In this document: one piece after another, positions 54,621-64,000 of the stretch
Position numbering within the stretch: position 1 is the stretch's first letter
Layout of the letters: the number at the start of each line of letters is the position of its first letter
Assembly (NCBI RefSeq): GCF_002843355.2
Contig: NZ_PJAI02000012.1
Span: 57,283-121,282 of the forward strand
Origin: Colwellia echini
GTDB lineage: Bacteria > Pseudomonadota > Gammaproteobacteria > Enterobacterales > Alteromonadaceae
Reading direction: 5' to 3'
Length of the DNA: 64,000 nt
Position numbers and translations under genes: made by a program
Notes under the pieces: model-generated
What the model was told of the DNA's origin: nothing
The model's database searches: none
Seen by the model: only the letters and a program-made list of their open reading frames with translations

Positions 54621-56843
54621 ATGCAAGCATCAGAAAACTCTAACGATGACTTTTTATTTATCGATGATAGTGATGAAGACGAGGTATTAGCGTTTGGCAG
54701 TAATGAAACTTGGCAAGTTTTGATTGTTGACGATGATCCTGAAATTCATTCTGTTACGCAACTTGCGTTATCTGATTTACTCGTATTAGGCCGTCGTCTT
54801 GAATATTTACATGCTTATTCTGGCAAAGATGCATGTCAAATTATTGAAGAAAATGATGGTATCGTATTAGTGTTGCTTGATGTGGTAATGGAAACTGACG
54901 ATGCTGGTTTAAACGTTGTTAAACATATAAGAGAAACACTACAGCGTAAAGATATACGGATAGTATTGCGTACAGGCCAACCTGGTTATGCCCCTGAAGA
55001 AAGTGTCATTAAAGAATATGACATCAATGACTATAAAACCAAAACGGAATTAACTCGTCGTAAACTTGTGACCACCGTATTTGCCGCAATTCGCTCTTAT
55101 CAACAAATAGCTACCGTTAATGAAAGTAGGTTAGGCTTAGAGACTATAGTTTCAGGCGCTACTAAATTATCTGCACAACATTCTCTATCAAGCTACAGTC
55201 AAGGTGTATTATTACAATTACGAGCCTTGATCCATAACGATATTTCCGCGGTATTTTGTGCTCGAGGGCAAGGGATAATTGATAATATCGATGATCTAAG
55301 CTTCTATGTATTAGCACAACTAGGTTTTGAAGATAGCCTGCTTAATCAAAAGCTTGATAAGCTACAAAATGAAGAGGCAAACAAACAAGTTAAGCTATGC
55401 TTTTTACAACAAAAACATCAGTTTTTGGATACTAGTATCAATCTCTACATTGCCAAAGGTGATCATCGGGCAGTTATCCATGTAGTATTACCGCATCCCT
55501 TAACTGAAGTACAAATTCAACTACTCAATGTCTTTTTAACTGCTGTTGCTGTTGGTTATGAAAATGTTCATTTGTTCCAAAAACTGACTAATGCCGCATA
55601 TAAAGATTGGCTTACTAATTTACCGAACCGTTTAGAGTTTGTGCGTTTACTAAACTGTTTTGCACAAAGCGATAAACAAGATCAAGTCGCGGCCTTAATT
55701 GATATTAATCATTTCAGCGATATTAATGATGCTTTAGGGCAAGATATTGGTAATCAATTACTCACAGCTGTTGGTCAGCGCCTGCAACAAATCGATAATA
55801 ATTGTCAATTTGCACGTGTAGGTGCTGATGTGTTTGGCATTATTGGACCTGCTGATTGTTTAACCCCAGATAACCTAATTGCTTTATTTCATCAACCATT
55901 CTCGGCGGGTGAGCAACACCTTCCTATTAATGCTTGTTTTGGTCTTTGTACTAAAGAGCATGCACAAAGTAGTGGTGTACAAGTTTTAAATCAGATTAAT
56001 ATCGCCTTAAATATAGCCAAGAAAAATAGACTCGAGCACTTTGCTTATTATCATTCTGATATTGAAGATCAAATGCAATGGCGTCTGAATATGATCCGTC
56101 AACTACGCAATGATTTTTCAAATAATTGTCTTGAGCTATGGTACCAACCGCAATTGTCTTTAAGCTCTGGTAAAGTTATTGGTGCTGAAGCATTATTACG
56201 TTGGCGAACTACCGATGGAAAGTTTGTTTCTCCTGCGGTATTTATTCCTTTAGCTGAATATTCAGGATTAATTATCGAAATAGGCGATTGGGTCATTAGT
56301 CAAGCATGTAAAAAACTACAAGAATTAGAAGAGACCTTTCCTGATATTAGTATCTCAGTCAATGTTTCTATCCCACAATTTCGACAAGAAAACTTTGTTG
56401 ATAATATAATAGAGACGATGAAAGATCATAAAATTAAACCGTGTAAACTTGAGTTAGAAATAACGGAAAGTATTTTGATGGATGAGCCTCAAATCATCAT
56501 TGATGCTTTAACTAAGTTAAAATCTCAAGGAGTCAGTATAGCGTTGGATGATTTTGGTACTGGTTTTTCATCTTTAAGTTATTTACAGAAGCTACCTTTA
56601 GACAGATTAAAAGTAGATCGTGCATTTGTTACTGATATAAATAAAGAAGGACAGTCTATTATTGCTGCAACTATTATTAATTTAGGTAAACAAATGAAAC
56701 TTAAAGTTATTGCTGAAGGCATTGAAGAAATTGAGCAACAAGAGCGTTTAATTGAATTAGGTTGTGATGAAGTTCAAGGTTTCTATTACGCCAAGCCAAT
56801 GCCTGCCGAGGAGTTTCTCACTTTTCTTAATCAGCAAAAATAA
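54621..56843 (+). CDS. response regulator with DUF3369, GGDEF and EAL domains
   Basis: 740 residues. Receiver domain (about 30-165; phospho-acceptor Asp87 in VLLDVVMETDD), DUF3369 sensory region (about 170-320), GGDEF domain (330-480) and EAL domain (490-735). The GGDEF motif is GADVF (401-405), so no diguanylate cyclase activity is expected. The EAL domain keeps EALLRW (523-528), NVSIPQF, ELEITES, DDFGTGFSS and EGIEE, so it should degrade cyclic di-GMP. No membrane helices. The cognate kinase is not adjacent. Confidence 0.9.
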   Translation: MQASENSNDDFLFIDDSDEDEVLAFGSNETWQVLIVDDDPEIHSVTQLALSDLLVLGRRLEYLHAYSGKDACQIIEENDGIVLVLLDVVMETDDAGLNVVKHIRETLQRKDIRIVLRTGQPGYAPEESVIKEYDINDYKTKTELTRRKLVTTVFAAIRSYQQIATVNESRLGLETIVSGATKLSAQHSLSSYSQGVLLQLRALIHNDISAVFCARGQGIIDNIDDLSFYVLAQLGFEDSLLNQKLDKLQNEEANKQVKLCFLQQKHQFLDTSINLYIAKGDHRAVIHVVLPHPLTEVQIQLLNVFLTAVAVGYENVHLFQKLTNAAYKDWLTNLPNRLEFVRLLNCFAQSDKQDQVAALIDINHFSDINDALGQDIGNQLLTAVGQRLQQIDNNCQFARVGADVFGIIGPADCLTPDNLIALFHQPFSAGEQHLPINACFGLCTKEHAQSSGVQVLNQINIALNIAKKNRLEHFAYYHSDIEDQMQWRLNMIRQLRNDFSNNCLELWYQPQLSLSSGKVIGAEALLRWRTTDGKFVSPAVFIPLAEYSGLIIEIGDWVISQACKKLQELEETFPDISISVNVSIPQFRQENFVDNIIETMKDHKIKPCKLELEITESILMDEPQIIIDALTKLKSQGVSIALDDFGTGFSSLSYLQKLPLDRLKVDRAFVTDINKEGQSIIAATIINLGKQMKLKVIAEGIEEIEQQERLIELGCDEVQGFYYAKPMPAEEFLTFLNQQK

Positions 56844-56913
56844 TATTAGAATAACTAACCTGATCTGGATAACTATTTTTGAACGCCTAGTAGAAGTTTA
56901 AAAGTTGAAAAGT

Positions 56914-56950
56914 AAAGCACTTACCCAATTTTTTGGGGAGTGCTTTTTTT
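56914..56950 (+). terminator. terminator of the REC-EAL gene
   Basis: AAAGCACT (56914-56921) with AGTGCTTT (56939-56946), inner CCC/GGG pairs, then T-run. Confidence 0.85.
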
Positions 56951-57083
56951 ATGTTTTTTATATTGTTCAACTCAAGTATTTATCAAAATTCAATACGGAT
57001 AAATAGTCCACTGCATAAATTGATATTTCAATTGTTATTATTTATTCACGAACTAAACCATCAACTAAACCACCGAAATAAAA

Positions 57084-57115
57084 CAAACAATTAAAACAAG
57101 TGTTTTAATTGTTTG
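57084..57115 (+). promoter_or_regulatory. PsrA-like operator upstream of fadBA
   Basis: A perfect palindrome: CAAACAATTAAAAC (57084-57097), AAGT, GTTTTAATTGTTTG (57102-57115). The centre AAAAC-N4-GTTTT fits the A/GAAAC-N4-GTTTC/T form of PsrA sites, PsrA being the fatty-acid-degradation repressor of many non-enteric gammaproteobacteria. Located 138 bases before fadB. Confidence 0.55.
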
Positions 57116-57252
57116 CATTTAGCTTTTGTTCAAGGCACACTCAATCAACTATTATTCTGAATGAAGTAAAAACAGCTATAGTTAAGAGCATCAATATAAC
57201 AATTAATATAGTAAAGCTATTCAGCAACCATTATTAGTGAAGGAGACTAGGT

Positions 57253-59433
57253 ATGATATATCAAGGCAACAGCCTTTCTGTCCAATTATTAGAAGCCGGA
57301 ATTGTCGATCTTAATTTAGACGCTAGCGGTTCAGTTAATAAATTTGACCAAGCAACACTGCAAGAATTAATCGCAGCTATTAAAGCGATTAACAATTGCG
57401 TTGAAGCCAAAGCAGTTATTGTTACATCTGCAAAACCTGCATTTCTTGTTGGTGCTGATATAAATGAATTTTTAGACATATTTAAAAAACCAGAGGTAGA
57501 ATTACTTTCATGGATTAAAGCAGCAACAGATATCTTTGATTCTCTTGAAGATGTTAACTTGCCAACTATTGCTGTAATTAACGGAATTGCTCTGGGGGGC
57601 GGTTGTGAATTGTCACTAGCGTGTGATTATAGAATTGCAGATACCACAGTCAATATTGGTTTACCTGAAGTAAAATTAGGTATTATGCCTGGCTTTGGCG
57701 GCACAGTTCGCTTACCTCGAATCATAGGTACTGATAATGCTGTTGAATGGATAAGTACTGGTAAAACTCATAAAGCTGAACAAGCACAAGCTGTAGGTTT
57801 ACTCGATGCTGTAGTTGCTCCAGAACACTTACGTGACGGTGCTATTAAAATACTTAAACAAGCGATGGCAGGTAAACTCGATTGGCGTGCAAAACGTCAA
57901 ATGAAACTTGAACCAATAAAGCTTAGTAAAATTGAAGCCATCATGAGCTTTAGTACGTGTAAAGGAATGATTGCAGCTAAAGCAGGTAAGCATTACCCTG
58001 CACCTATGGTCATGGTTAAAACATTAGAAACCGCTTCAACTTTAGATAGAGCCAGTGCGATGGCAGCTGAAAACTTAGGTTTTGCCAAATTAGCTAAAAC
58101 CGAGGCAGCAACAGCACTCATTGGTTTATTTTTAGCTGATCAAGTTATTAAAGGCAAAGCTAAAAAAGCAACAAAACAAGTGTCAAAAGAAATTAATAAA
58201 GCTGCTGTTTTAGGTGCTGGTATTATGGGCGGTGGTATAGCTTACCAATCAGCTTATAAAGACACGCCAATTATTATGAAAGACATTAATGACGACGCTT
58301 TAGCCCTTGGTCTACAAACTGCCTCAGATATTTTAATTAAACAGGTTGAACGCGGTTATTCCGATACCAGTAAAATGGCTAAAGTATTAAATAACATTAC
58401 CCCAAGTTTAAATTATGACAGTGTCAAAGACGTTGATATTGTCGTTGAAGCGGTGGTAGAAAATCCAAAAATAAAAGGCTTAGTGTTAGCTGAAGTTGAA
58501 TCACATGTTAGTGAAGAGACTATTTTAACCTCAAATACTTCAACTATTTCAATCGACTTACTAGCAAAGAGTATTAAACGACCTGATAAATTCTGTGGTA
58601 TGCACTTCTTTAATCCCGTACATAAAATGCCCTTAGTAGAAGTTATTCGTGGAAAAGATACTTCTGATGAAACCGTTGCAAGTGTTGTTGCCTATGCAGC
58701 TAAAATGGGTAAATCGCCTATTGTTGTTAATGACTGCCCCGGGTTTTACGTTAATCGTGTTTTGTTTCCTTACTTTGCAGGCTTTAGTCAGTTAGTTATT
58801 GAAGGCGCTGACTTTGCTACGATTGACAAAATCATGGAGAAAGAATTTGGTTGGCCGATGGGCCCTGCTTATTTACTTGATGTAGTCGGCATAGATACTG
58901 CTGATCATTGTACTGACGTAATGTCTTCAGGTTTCCCTACTCGCATGAAGAAACTAGATAACGACCCAGTTAACACTTTGTATAGTAACGATCGCTTTGG
59001 TCAGAAAAATGCTAAAGGGTTTTATGATCACTCTAAAGATAAACGTGGCCGGCCTGCAAAAGTAGCATCTGAACAAGCTTATCAATTGCTAACAGAAAAT
59101 TGCGCTGAACAACATGATTTTACTAGCGATGAAATAATAGCTCGTTTAATGGTACCAATGATTAATGAAGTTATCCGTTGTCTTGAAGAAGGGGTAGTAG
59201 ATACTGCTTCCGAAGCTGATATGGGCTTAATTTATGGTATTGGTTTCCCACCATTTAGAGGTGGACCGATACGTTATTTAGAAACATTTGGCTTAGATAA
59301 CTTTATAGCTTTAGCGGATAAATATAGTCATTTAGGAGAAATTTATCAGGTAACTGATGGTTTACGTGATATGGCTAAATCGGGTAAATCTTACTTTACC
59401 ACCAACGTTAAAACAGCGCTTTTAGCTAACTAA
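57253..59433 (+). CDS. fadB: fatty acid oxidation complex alpha subunit
   Basis: 726 residues. N-terminal enoyl-CoA hydratase/isomerase ([39 protein letters not shown]) and C-terminal 3-hydroxyacyl-CoA dehydrogenase ([21 protein letters not shown] loop, [19 protein letters not shown]). The start [12 protein letters not shown] and the overall match point to aerobic FadB, not FadJ. Forms a complex with FadA. AAGGAG lies 9 bases before ATG 57253. Confidence 0.95.
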   Translation: MIYQGNSLSVQLLEAGIVDLNLDASGSVNKFDQATLQELIAAIKAINNCVEAKAVIVTSAKPAFLVGADINEFLDIFKKPEVELLSWIKAATDIFDSLEDVNLPTIAVINGIALGGGCELSLACDYRIADTTVNIGLPEVKLGIMPGFGGTVRLPRIIGTDNAVEWISTGKTHKAEQAQAVGLLDAVVAPEHLRDGAIKILKQAMAGKLDWRAKRQMKLEPIKLSKIEAIMSFSTCKGMIAAKAGKHYPAPMVMVKTLETASTLDRASAMAAENLGFAKLAKTEAATALIGLFLADQVIKGKAKKATKQVSKEINKAAVLGAGIMGGGIAYQSAYKDTPIIMKDINDDALALGLQTASDILIKQVERGYSDTSKMAKVLNNITPSLNYDSVKDVDIVVEAVVENPKIKGLVLAEVESHVSEETILTSNTSTISIDLLAKSIKRPDKFCGMHFFNPVHKMPLVEVIRGKDTSDETVASVVAYAAKMGKSPIVVNDCPGFYVNRVLFPYFAGFSQLVIEGADFATIDKIMEKEFGWPMGPAYLLDVVGIDTADHCTDVMSSGFPTRMKKLDNDPVNTLYSNDRFGQKNAKGFYDHSKDKRGRPAKVASEQAYQLLTENCAEQHDFTSDEIIARLMVPMINEVIRCLEEGVVDTASEADMGLIYGIGFPPFRGGPIRYLETFGLDNFIALADKYSHLGEIYQVTDGLRDMAKSGKSYFTTNVKTALLAN

Positions 59434-60612
<1,179 letters not shown>

Positions 60613-60680
60613 TACCTATATTTATTTATAATTATGTTAACTATAAATAATTGATATATAAGTAAATATGTTAAACATAA

Positions 60681-60706
60681 AAAAACCCAGCAACAGCTGG
60701 GTTTTT
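60681..60706. terminator. bidirectional terminator, fadA / ppaC
   Basis: AAAAACCCAGC (60681-60691) and GCTGGGTTTTT (60696-60706), perfect 11-bp stem with a 4-base loop between convergent genes. Confidence 0.92.
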
Positions 60707-60735
60707 ATTAATTCCGCTATTAACTTGTGCAAATA

Positions 60736-61659
60736 CTACTTAAGAAAGATTTCTTGAAGTGGTGGTACAACTTGTTTTTTACGACTTAAAACGCCATCTA
60801 ACCAAGCTTTACCATCTTTTGGTGCAACACCAAACGCGGCTTCAGCAAGTGTATCACTATCACTAGCAATTAATAGTTCAGAGCCTTCTTTCATGATATC
60901 AGTTAACAGTAAAAATACACTGTGGCGATCACCTTCCGCTTTTAATGCTGCGATATCGGCAAATAACTCGTCTTTGATGTCATCAAAAACAGCTAAATCA
61001 ATTACTTCTAGTTGACCAATACCAACTTTTTTTCCATTCATGTTGAAATCTTTAAAGTCTCGTTTTACTAAATCACGAATCGGCGTTCCTTCAACAGCAG
61101 ATTTCACTCTGAACATATCCATGCCGACTTCTTTAAAGTCTTCGATACCAGCGATTTCAGCCAAGGCTTCAACACATTTAATATCTGCAGTAGTACAAGT
61201 TGGTGATTTAAAGATAACAGTATCACTTAAAATAGCGCACATCATAGCACCTGCGATATTTTTAGGTATTTCAACACCATAAAAATCATACATCATTTTA
61301 ATGATCGTATTAGTACAGCCGACAGGACGTACCCAAATTTCTAATGGTGTTGACGTCGTTAAATCGCCCAATTTATGGTGATCAATAATACCTAAAATAG
61401 TTGCTTGGTCGATATCATCGGGTGCGAGTTCAATATCGCTATGGTCAACGATATAAACACCTTCACCAGCATAACTTGTTTTAAGCTCAGGCTGCTCAAA
61501 ACCAAATTTATCTAAAATAAATAATGTTTCAGGGGTTAGTTCACCTAAACGTGCAGGAAGAGTTTCCTCACCTAAGGTAGTTTTTAAATATGATAAAGCG
61601 ATTGCTGAACAGATAGAATCTGAATCAGGTATCTTGTGACCTACAACATAATTTGGCAT
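60736..61659 (-). CDS. ppaC: manganese-dependent inorganic pyrophosphatase
   Basis: 307 residues, DHH family II pyrophosphatase. Metal ligands in VGHKIPDSDS, DHSD and the DHH motif IIDHHKLG; substrate loop SRKKQVVPPL at the C-terminus. It hydrolyses pyrophosphate in the cytoplasm. Family II enzymes are common in Vibrio and Colwellia relatives. Confidence 0.95.
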   Translation of the reverse strand: MPNYVVGHKIPDSDSICSAIALSYLKTTLGEETLPARLGELTPETLFILDKFGFEQPELKTSYAGEGVYIVDHSDIELAPDDIDQATILGIIDHHKLGDLTTSTPLEIWVRPVGCTNTIIKMMYDFYGVEIPKNIAGAMMCAILSDTVIFKSPTCTTADIKCVEALAEIAGIEDFKEVGMDMFRVKSAVEGTPIRDLVKRDFKDFNMNGKKVGIGQLEVIDLAVFDDIKDELFADIAALKAEGDRHSVFLLLTDIMKEGSELLIASDSDTLAEAAFGVAPKDGKAWLDGVLSRKKQVVPPLQEIFLK

Positions 61660-61939
61660 AAAAGTACTCTCCTTTAATTTGTGCGTATTCTAACAAAGTT
61701 ACATTACGTTGAATAGCTATAAGCAGCTAACGAATATCAGTGATATACCTATAAAATAAATACACTCCTTACATATCCAGCCTTTAGACGAATAGCTAAC
61801 CTGTAGTACAATATCAACTTAACCACGCATACTATCTATTACCGCATTAAATTATTTGGAAAAACAGTCGTACTCGCGCAGAAAAGTAATGCCAAAATAA
61901 TACTTAGAAAATCAACACTATATTGAATGAGTTATTGTA

Positions 61940-62911
61940 ATGAATAAAATAGACCACAAGTTATCTATAGCGCCCATGCTAGATTGGACAGATAAACATT
62001 GCCGATACTTCTATCGCCTCATGTCAAAACATACCGTTTTATATACCGAGATGGTTACAACTGGCGCAATATTACACGGTAAAGGGGATTATCTATCTTA
62101 CAATGACACAGAGCACCCTTTAGTTTTACAGCTTGGTGGTAGTGATGTTAAAGCCATGACTGAGTGTGCAAAAATCGCTGAGCAACATGGTTATGATGAA
62201 GTTAACATTAACGTAGGTTGCCCATCAGATAGAGTTCAAAATGGTCGTTTTGGTGCCTGCTTAATGTCCGAGCCGAGCTTAGTTGCAGAATGCGTCAATG
62301 AAATGCAAAACGTTAGTAATATTCCTGTGACTGTCAAATCTCGAATAGGTATTGATGATTTAGACTCATACGAGTTCTTACATACCTTTATAAGTGAAGT
62401 GGCAAAAGCTGATTGTAAGCATTTTATTATCCACGCAAGAAAGGCCTGGCTAACTGGCTTAAGTCCAAAACAAAACCGTGATGTACCACCATTAGATTAT
62501 GATCGTGTTTATAAGATTAAACAGGATTTCTCTAATTTGAATATAACTATCAATGGCGGTATTAAAACATTTGTTGAAGCTAATGAGCACCTAAAACATA
62601 TTGATGGCGTTATGATAGGCCGAGAGATTTATAACAGCCCCTTTATCTTAACTGATGCCGATTGCGAAATTTATAATGCAAATACACCTAAATTAACAAG
62701 AATGGATGTTATTAATTTAATGGTGCCATATATCAATGAAACGATTAAAGAAGGAGGTAGAGCATGGCATGTACTACGTCATATGCTAGGTCTATGTAAC
62801 GGATTATCTGGAGCAAGAAAATTTAGACAACACTTAAGCGAGTGTGCTGGTAAAGATGGAGCTGATGGGCAGGTGCTTCTTGATGCTTTTAGCAAAGTAA
62901 CGCCAATTTAA
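61940..62911 (+). CDS. dusA: tRNA-dihydrouridine(20/20a) synthase
   Basis: 323 residues, FMN-dependent. SIAPMLDWTDKHCRYFYRLM at the start, GCPSDRVQNGRFGACLM with the catalytic Cys, VTVKSRIGIDD and NGGIKTFVEA. It reduces U20/U20a of tRNA. dusA is known as an integration target of some mobile elements; here the DNA behind it carries a repeat array. Confidence 0.95.
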   Translation: MNKIDHKLSIAPMLDWTDKHCRYFYRLMSKHTVLYTEMVTTGAILHGKGDYLSYNDTEHPLVLQLGGSDVKAMTECAKIAEQHGYDEVNINVGCPSDRVQNGRFGACLMSEPSLVAECVNEMQNVSNIPVTVKSRIGIDDLDSYEFLHTFISEVAKADCKHFIIHARKAWLTGLSPKQNRDVPPLDYDRVYKIKQDFSNLNITINGGIKTFVEANEHLKHIDGVMIGREIYNSPFILTDADCEIYNANTPKLTRMDVINLMVPYINETIKEGGRAWHVLRHMLGLCNGLSGARKFRQHLSECAGKDGADGQVLLDAFSKVTPI

Positions 62912-63020
62912 AAATTCATACTTTCTATTGATAAATCAAAATAAAAGTGGAGCGACCTACTGCCACGCGAATCAAATCCAAACTACAAAGTTAAAAACCC
63001 AGACCCCTTACAATCTATGG

Positions 63021-63954
63021 CGCTACGTAAGAGTCTGCCCTGCAGACGAACAGGTAAGCGAACCTGACTGTTTTATATCATGTATATTCATCAATACTTT
63101 GAGGTAAAATTACGTTTTAGAGTCACCTGCAGGGCAGCTTCCTACCGGTGTTTTTCAATTGTTGAAAAAGCAAAGGCATAGCGTTAACTAGGGTTCTTCA
63201 GATCTTCATTTCAAATTTTAAGTGGGGAATGCCCCGCTAACGCACGATTAAAATCCCGCCTACAAAGTACAAAAGCCAGTATCATTACAATCTATGGCAC
63301 TACGAACGAGGCTGCCCTGCAGGCGAAAGATTAGAGCACCTGAATGTTTATGTCTCATATATTCATCAATATATGGAGGTAAATAACAGAAAACAATACG
63401 TTTTGGGTCACTTGCAGGGCAGCTTCCTACGCCGTATTTTTTAAATGCTTAAAGCAAAGAGTTTGAATATTTGCAACCTACAGCACGACGTAGGAGGCTT
63501 CCCTGCAGGCGAAAAGATTAGAGCACCTAATGTTTATGTCTTGGATATTCATAAATACGTTAAAATTAAATAAAAAACATAAACTACATTTTTGTGTCAC
63601 CTGCAGGGCAGCTTCCTACGTGGTATTTTTTAAATGCTTAAAGCAATGAGTCTGATTATTTGCAACCTACAGCACGACGTAGGAGGCTGCCCTGCAGGCG
63701 AAAAGATTAGAGCAACCTGAATATTTTATGTCTTGGATATTCATCAATACGTTAAGTTAAGTAACAACCATAAGCTACGTTTTTTGTGTCTCCTGCAGGA
63801 CAGCTTCCTACGCGGTATTTTTTACATGCTGAAAGCAAAAAGTCTAAATATTTGCAACCTACAGCACGACGTAGGAGGCTGCCCTGCAGGCGAAAGATTA
63901 GAACACCTGAATGTTTATGTCTCATATATTCATCAATATATGGAGGTAAATAAT
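63021..63954. repeat. array of five long-hairpin repeats downstream of dusA
   Basis: Each unit has a left arm like ACGTAGGAGGCTGCCCTGCA followed by GGCGAA, about 85 bases of body, and a right arm like CACCTGCAGGGCAGCTTCCT that is its inverted partner. Left/right arms: 63021-63050/63122-63145, 63298-63327/63407-63431, 63486-63513/63596-63620, 63675-63702/63788-63812, and 63869-63895 with no right arm. Spacing between left arms is 277, 188, 189 and 194. Units 1 and 2 share an extra upstream flank (62955-63020 with 63235-63297); units 2 to 5 share a TTTAAATGCTTAAAGC / TTTGCAACCTACAGCACGAC linker. No reading frame. Confidence 0.85.
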
Positions 63955-64000
63955 ACCAAATTGATTAAGTTCTTTCCCACTCAGCGAGAATTAAAAGGTT
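63951..64000 (+). mobile_element. start of a further repeat element interrupting unit 5
   Basis: Unit 5 follows unit 2 exactly up to TGGAGGTAAATAA (63941-63953), then changes to TACCAAATTGATTAAG and runs off the window. The new sequence shares TTCTTTC..ACTCAGCG..AATTAA.AGGTT with 48961-48992, so it is a dispersed element with a TACCAA end. Confidence 0.5.

Noticed and set aside
63021..63954. CRISPR array
   Set aside because: Repeats are about 190 bases with internal inverted arms, and the sequences between them are repeats too; no cas genes nearby.
63021..63954. Integron attC cassette array
   Set aside because: Arms lack the GTTRRRY/RYYYAAC core sites and there are no cassettes with genes between units.

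Overview
The window is AT-rich chromosomal DNA from a marine gammaproteobacterium, most probably an Alteromonadales member close to Colwellia/Thalassotalea. The evidence is gammaproteobacterial synteny (metB/metJ divergent pair; fkpA-slyX-yheV-yheS-yheU; cysQ-nudE/yrfG; rpsF-priB-rpsR-rplI; fadBA; glnLG), marine-type families (NarK followed by a PP2C-kinase fusion, Mn-dependent pyrophosphatase, GNAT-nitrilase fusion, TIGR03899) and dispersed miniature repeats in the intergenic DNA. This is inference from gene content; no rRNA or tRNA gene was seen.

Layout. 1-9.9 kb: tail of argE, a membrane acyltransferase, a GNAT-nitrilase fusion, a degenerate HD-type protein, metB and metJ facing each other across a phased MetJ-box array and a miniature inverted-repeat element, a PAS-PAS-GGDEF diguanylate cyclase, hemE. 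9.9-11.2 kb: no protein gene, but a perfect FNR-type palindrome and a strong orphan terminator that suggest a small RNA. 11.2-17.7 kb: thioesterase, S1/P1 nuclease, a sigma54-type promoter leading into a nitrate/nitrite transporter and a PP2C-Ser/Thr-kinase fusion, then a glycosyltransferase. 17.8-26.4 kb: the fkpA/slyX/yheV/yheS/yheU block with cysQ, nudE, yrfG and an FNR-box-preceded 42-residue membrane protein. 26.6-31.2 kb: an overlapping pair made of a GshB-like ATP-grasp ligase and an N-formylglutamate-amidohydrolase/DUF1704 metallopeptidase, with a small acidic protein and an HdfR-like LysR regulator upstream. 31.4-36.6 kb: orphan proB, small membrane and SpoIIAA-like proteins, two outer-membrane barrels. 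36.7-38.2 kb: the ribosomal rpsF operon. 38.5-48.6 kb: a two-TM unknown, a second NagX-type acyltransferase, zur, cheX, ubiX, a second-type def, mpl, a ferredoxin and tandem DUF481 porin-like genes. 49.4-57 kb: DUF4124-glnL-glnG, merC-like gene, TIGR03899 gene, a REC/GGDEF/EAL phosphodiesterase. 57.2-62.9 kb: fadBA behind a perfect PsrA-like palindrome, ppaC, dusA. 62.9-64 kb: an array of five long hairpin repeats, the last interrupted by another element that runs off the window.

How it fits together. The nitrogen theme is coherent: GlnL/GlnG (NtrB/NtrC) are encoded here, and the nitrate transporter 37 kb away carries a sigma54 promoter with NtrC-like half-sites. Oxygen control is suggested by two FNR-type boxes. 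The most unusual protein system is the ATP-grasp ligase plus DUF1704 peptidase pair, which by domain logic is a make-and-remove amide-bond system; in animals, ATP-grasp ligases (TTL) and DUF1704 peptidases (MATCAP) respectively add and remove the C-terminal tyrosine of tubulin. What the bacterial pair acts on cannot be told from the sequence.
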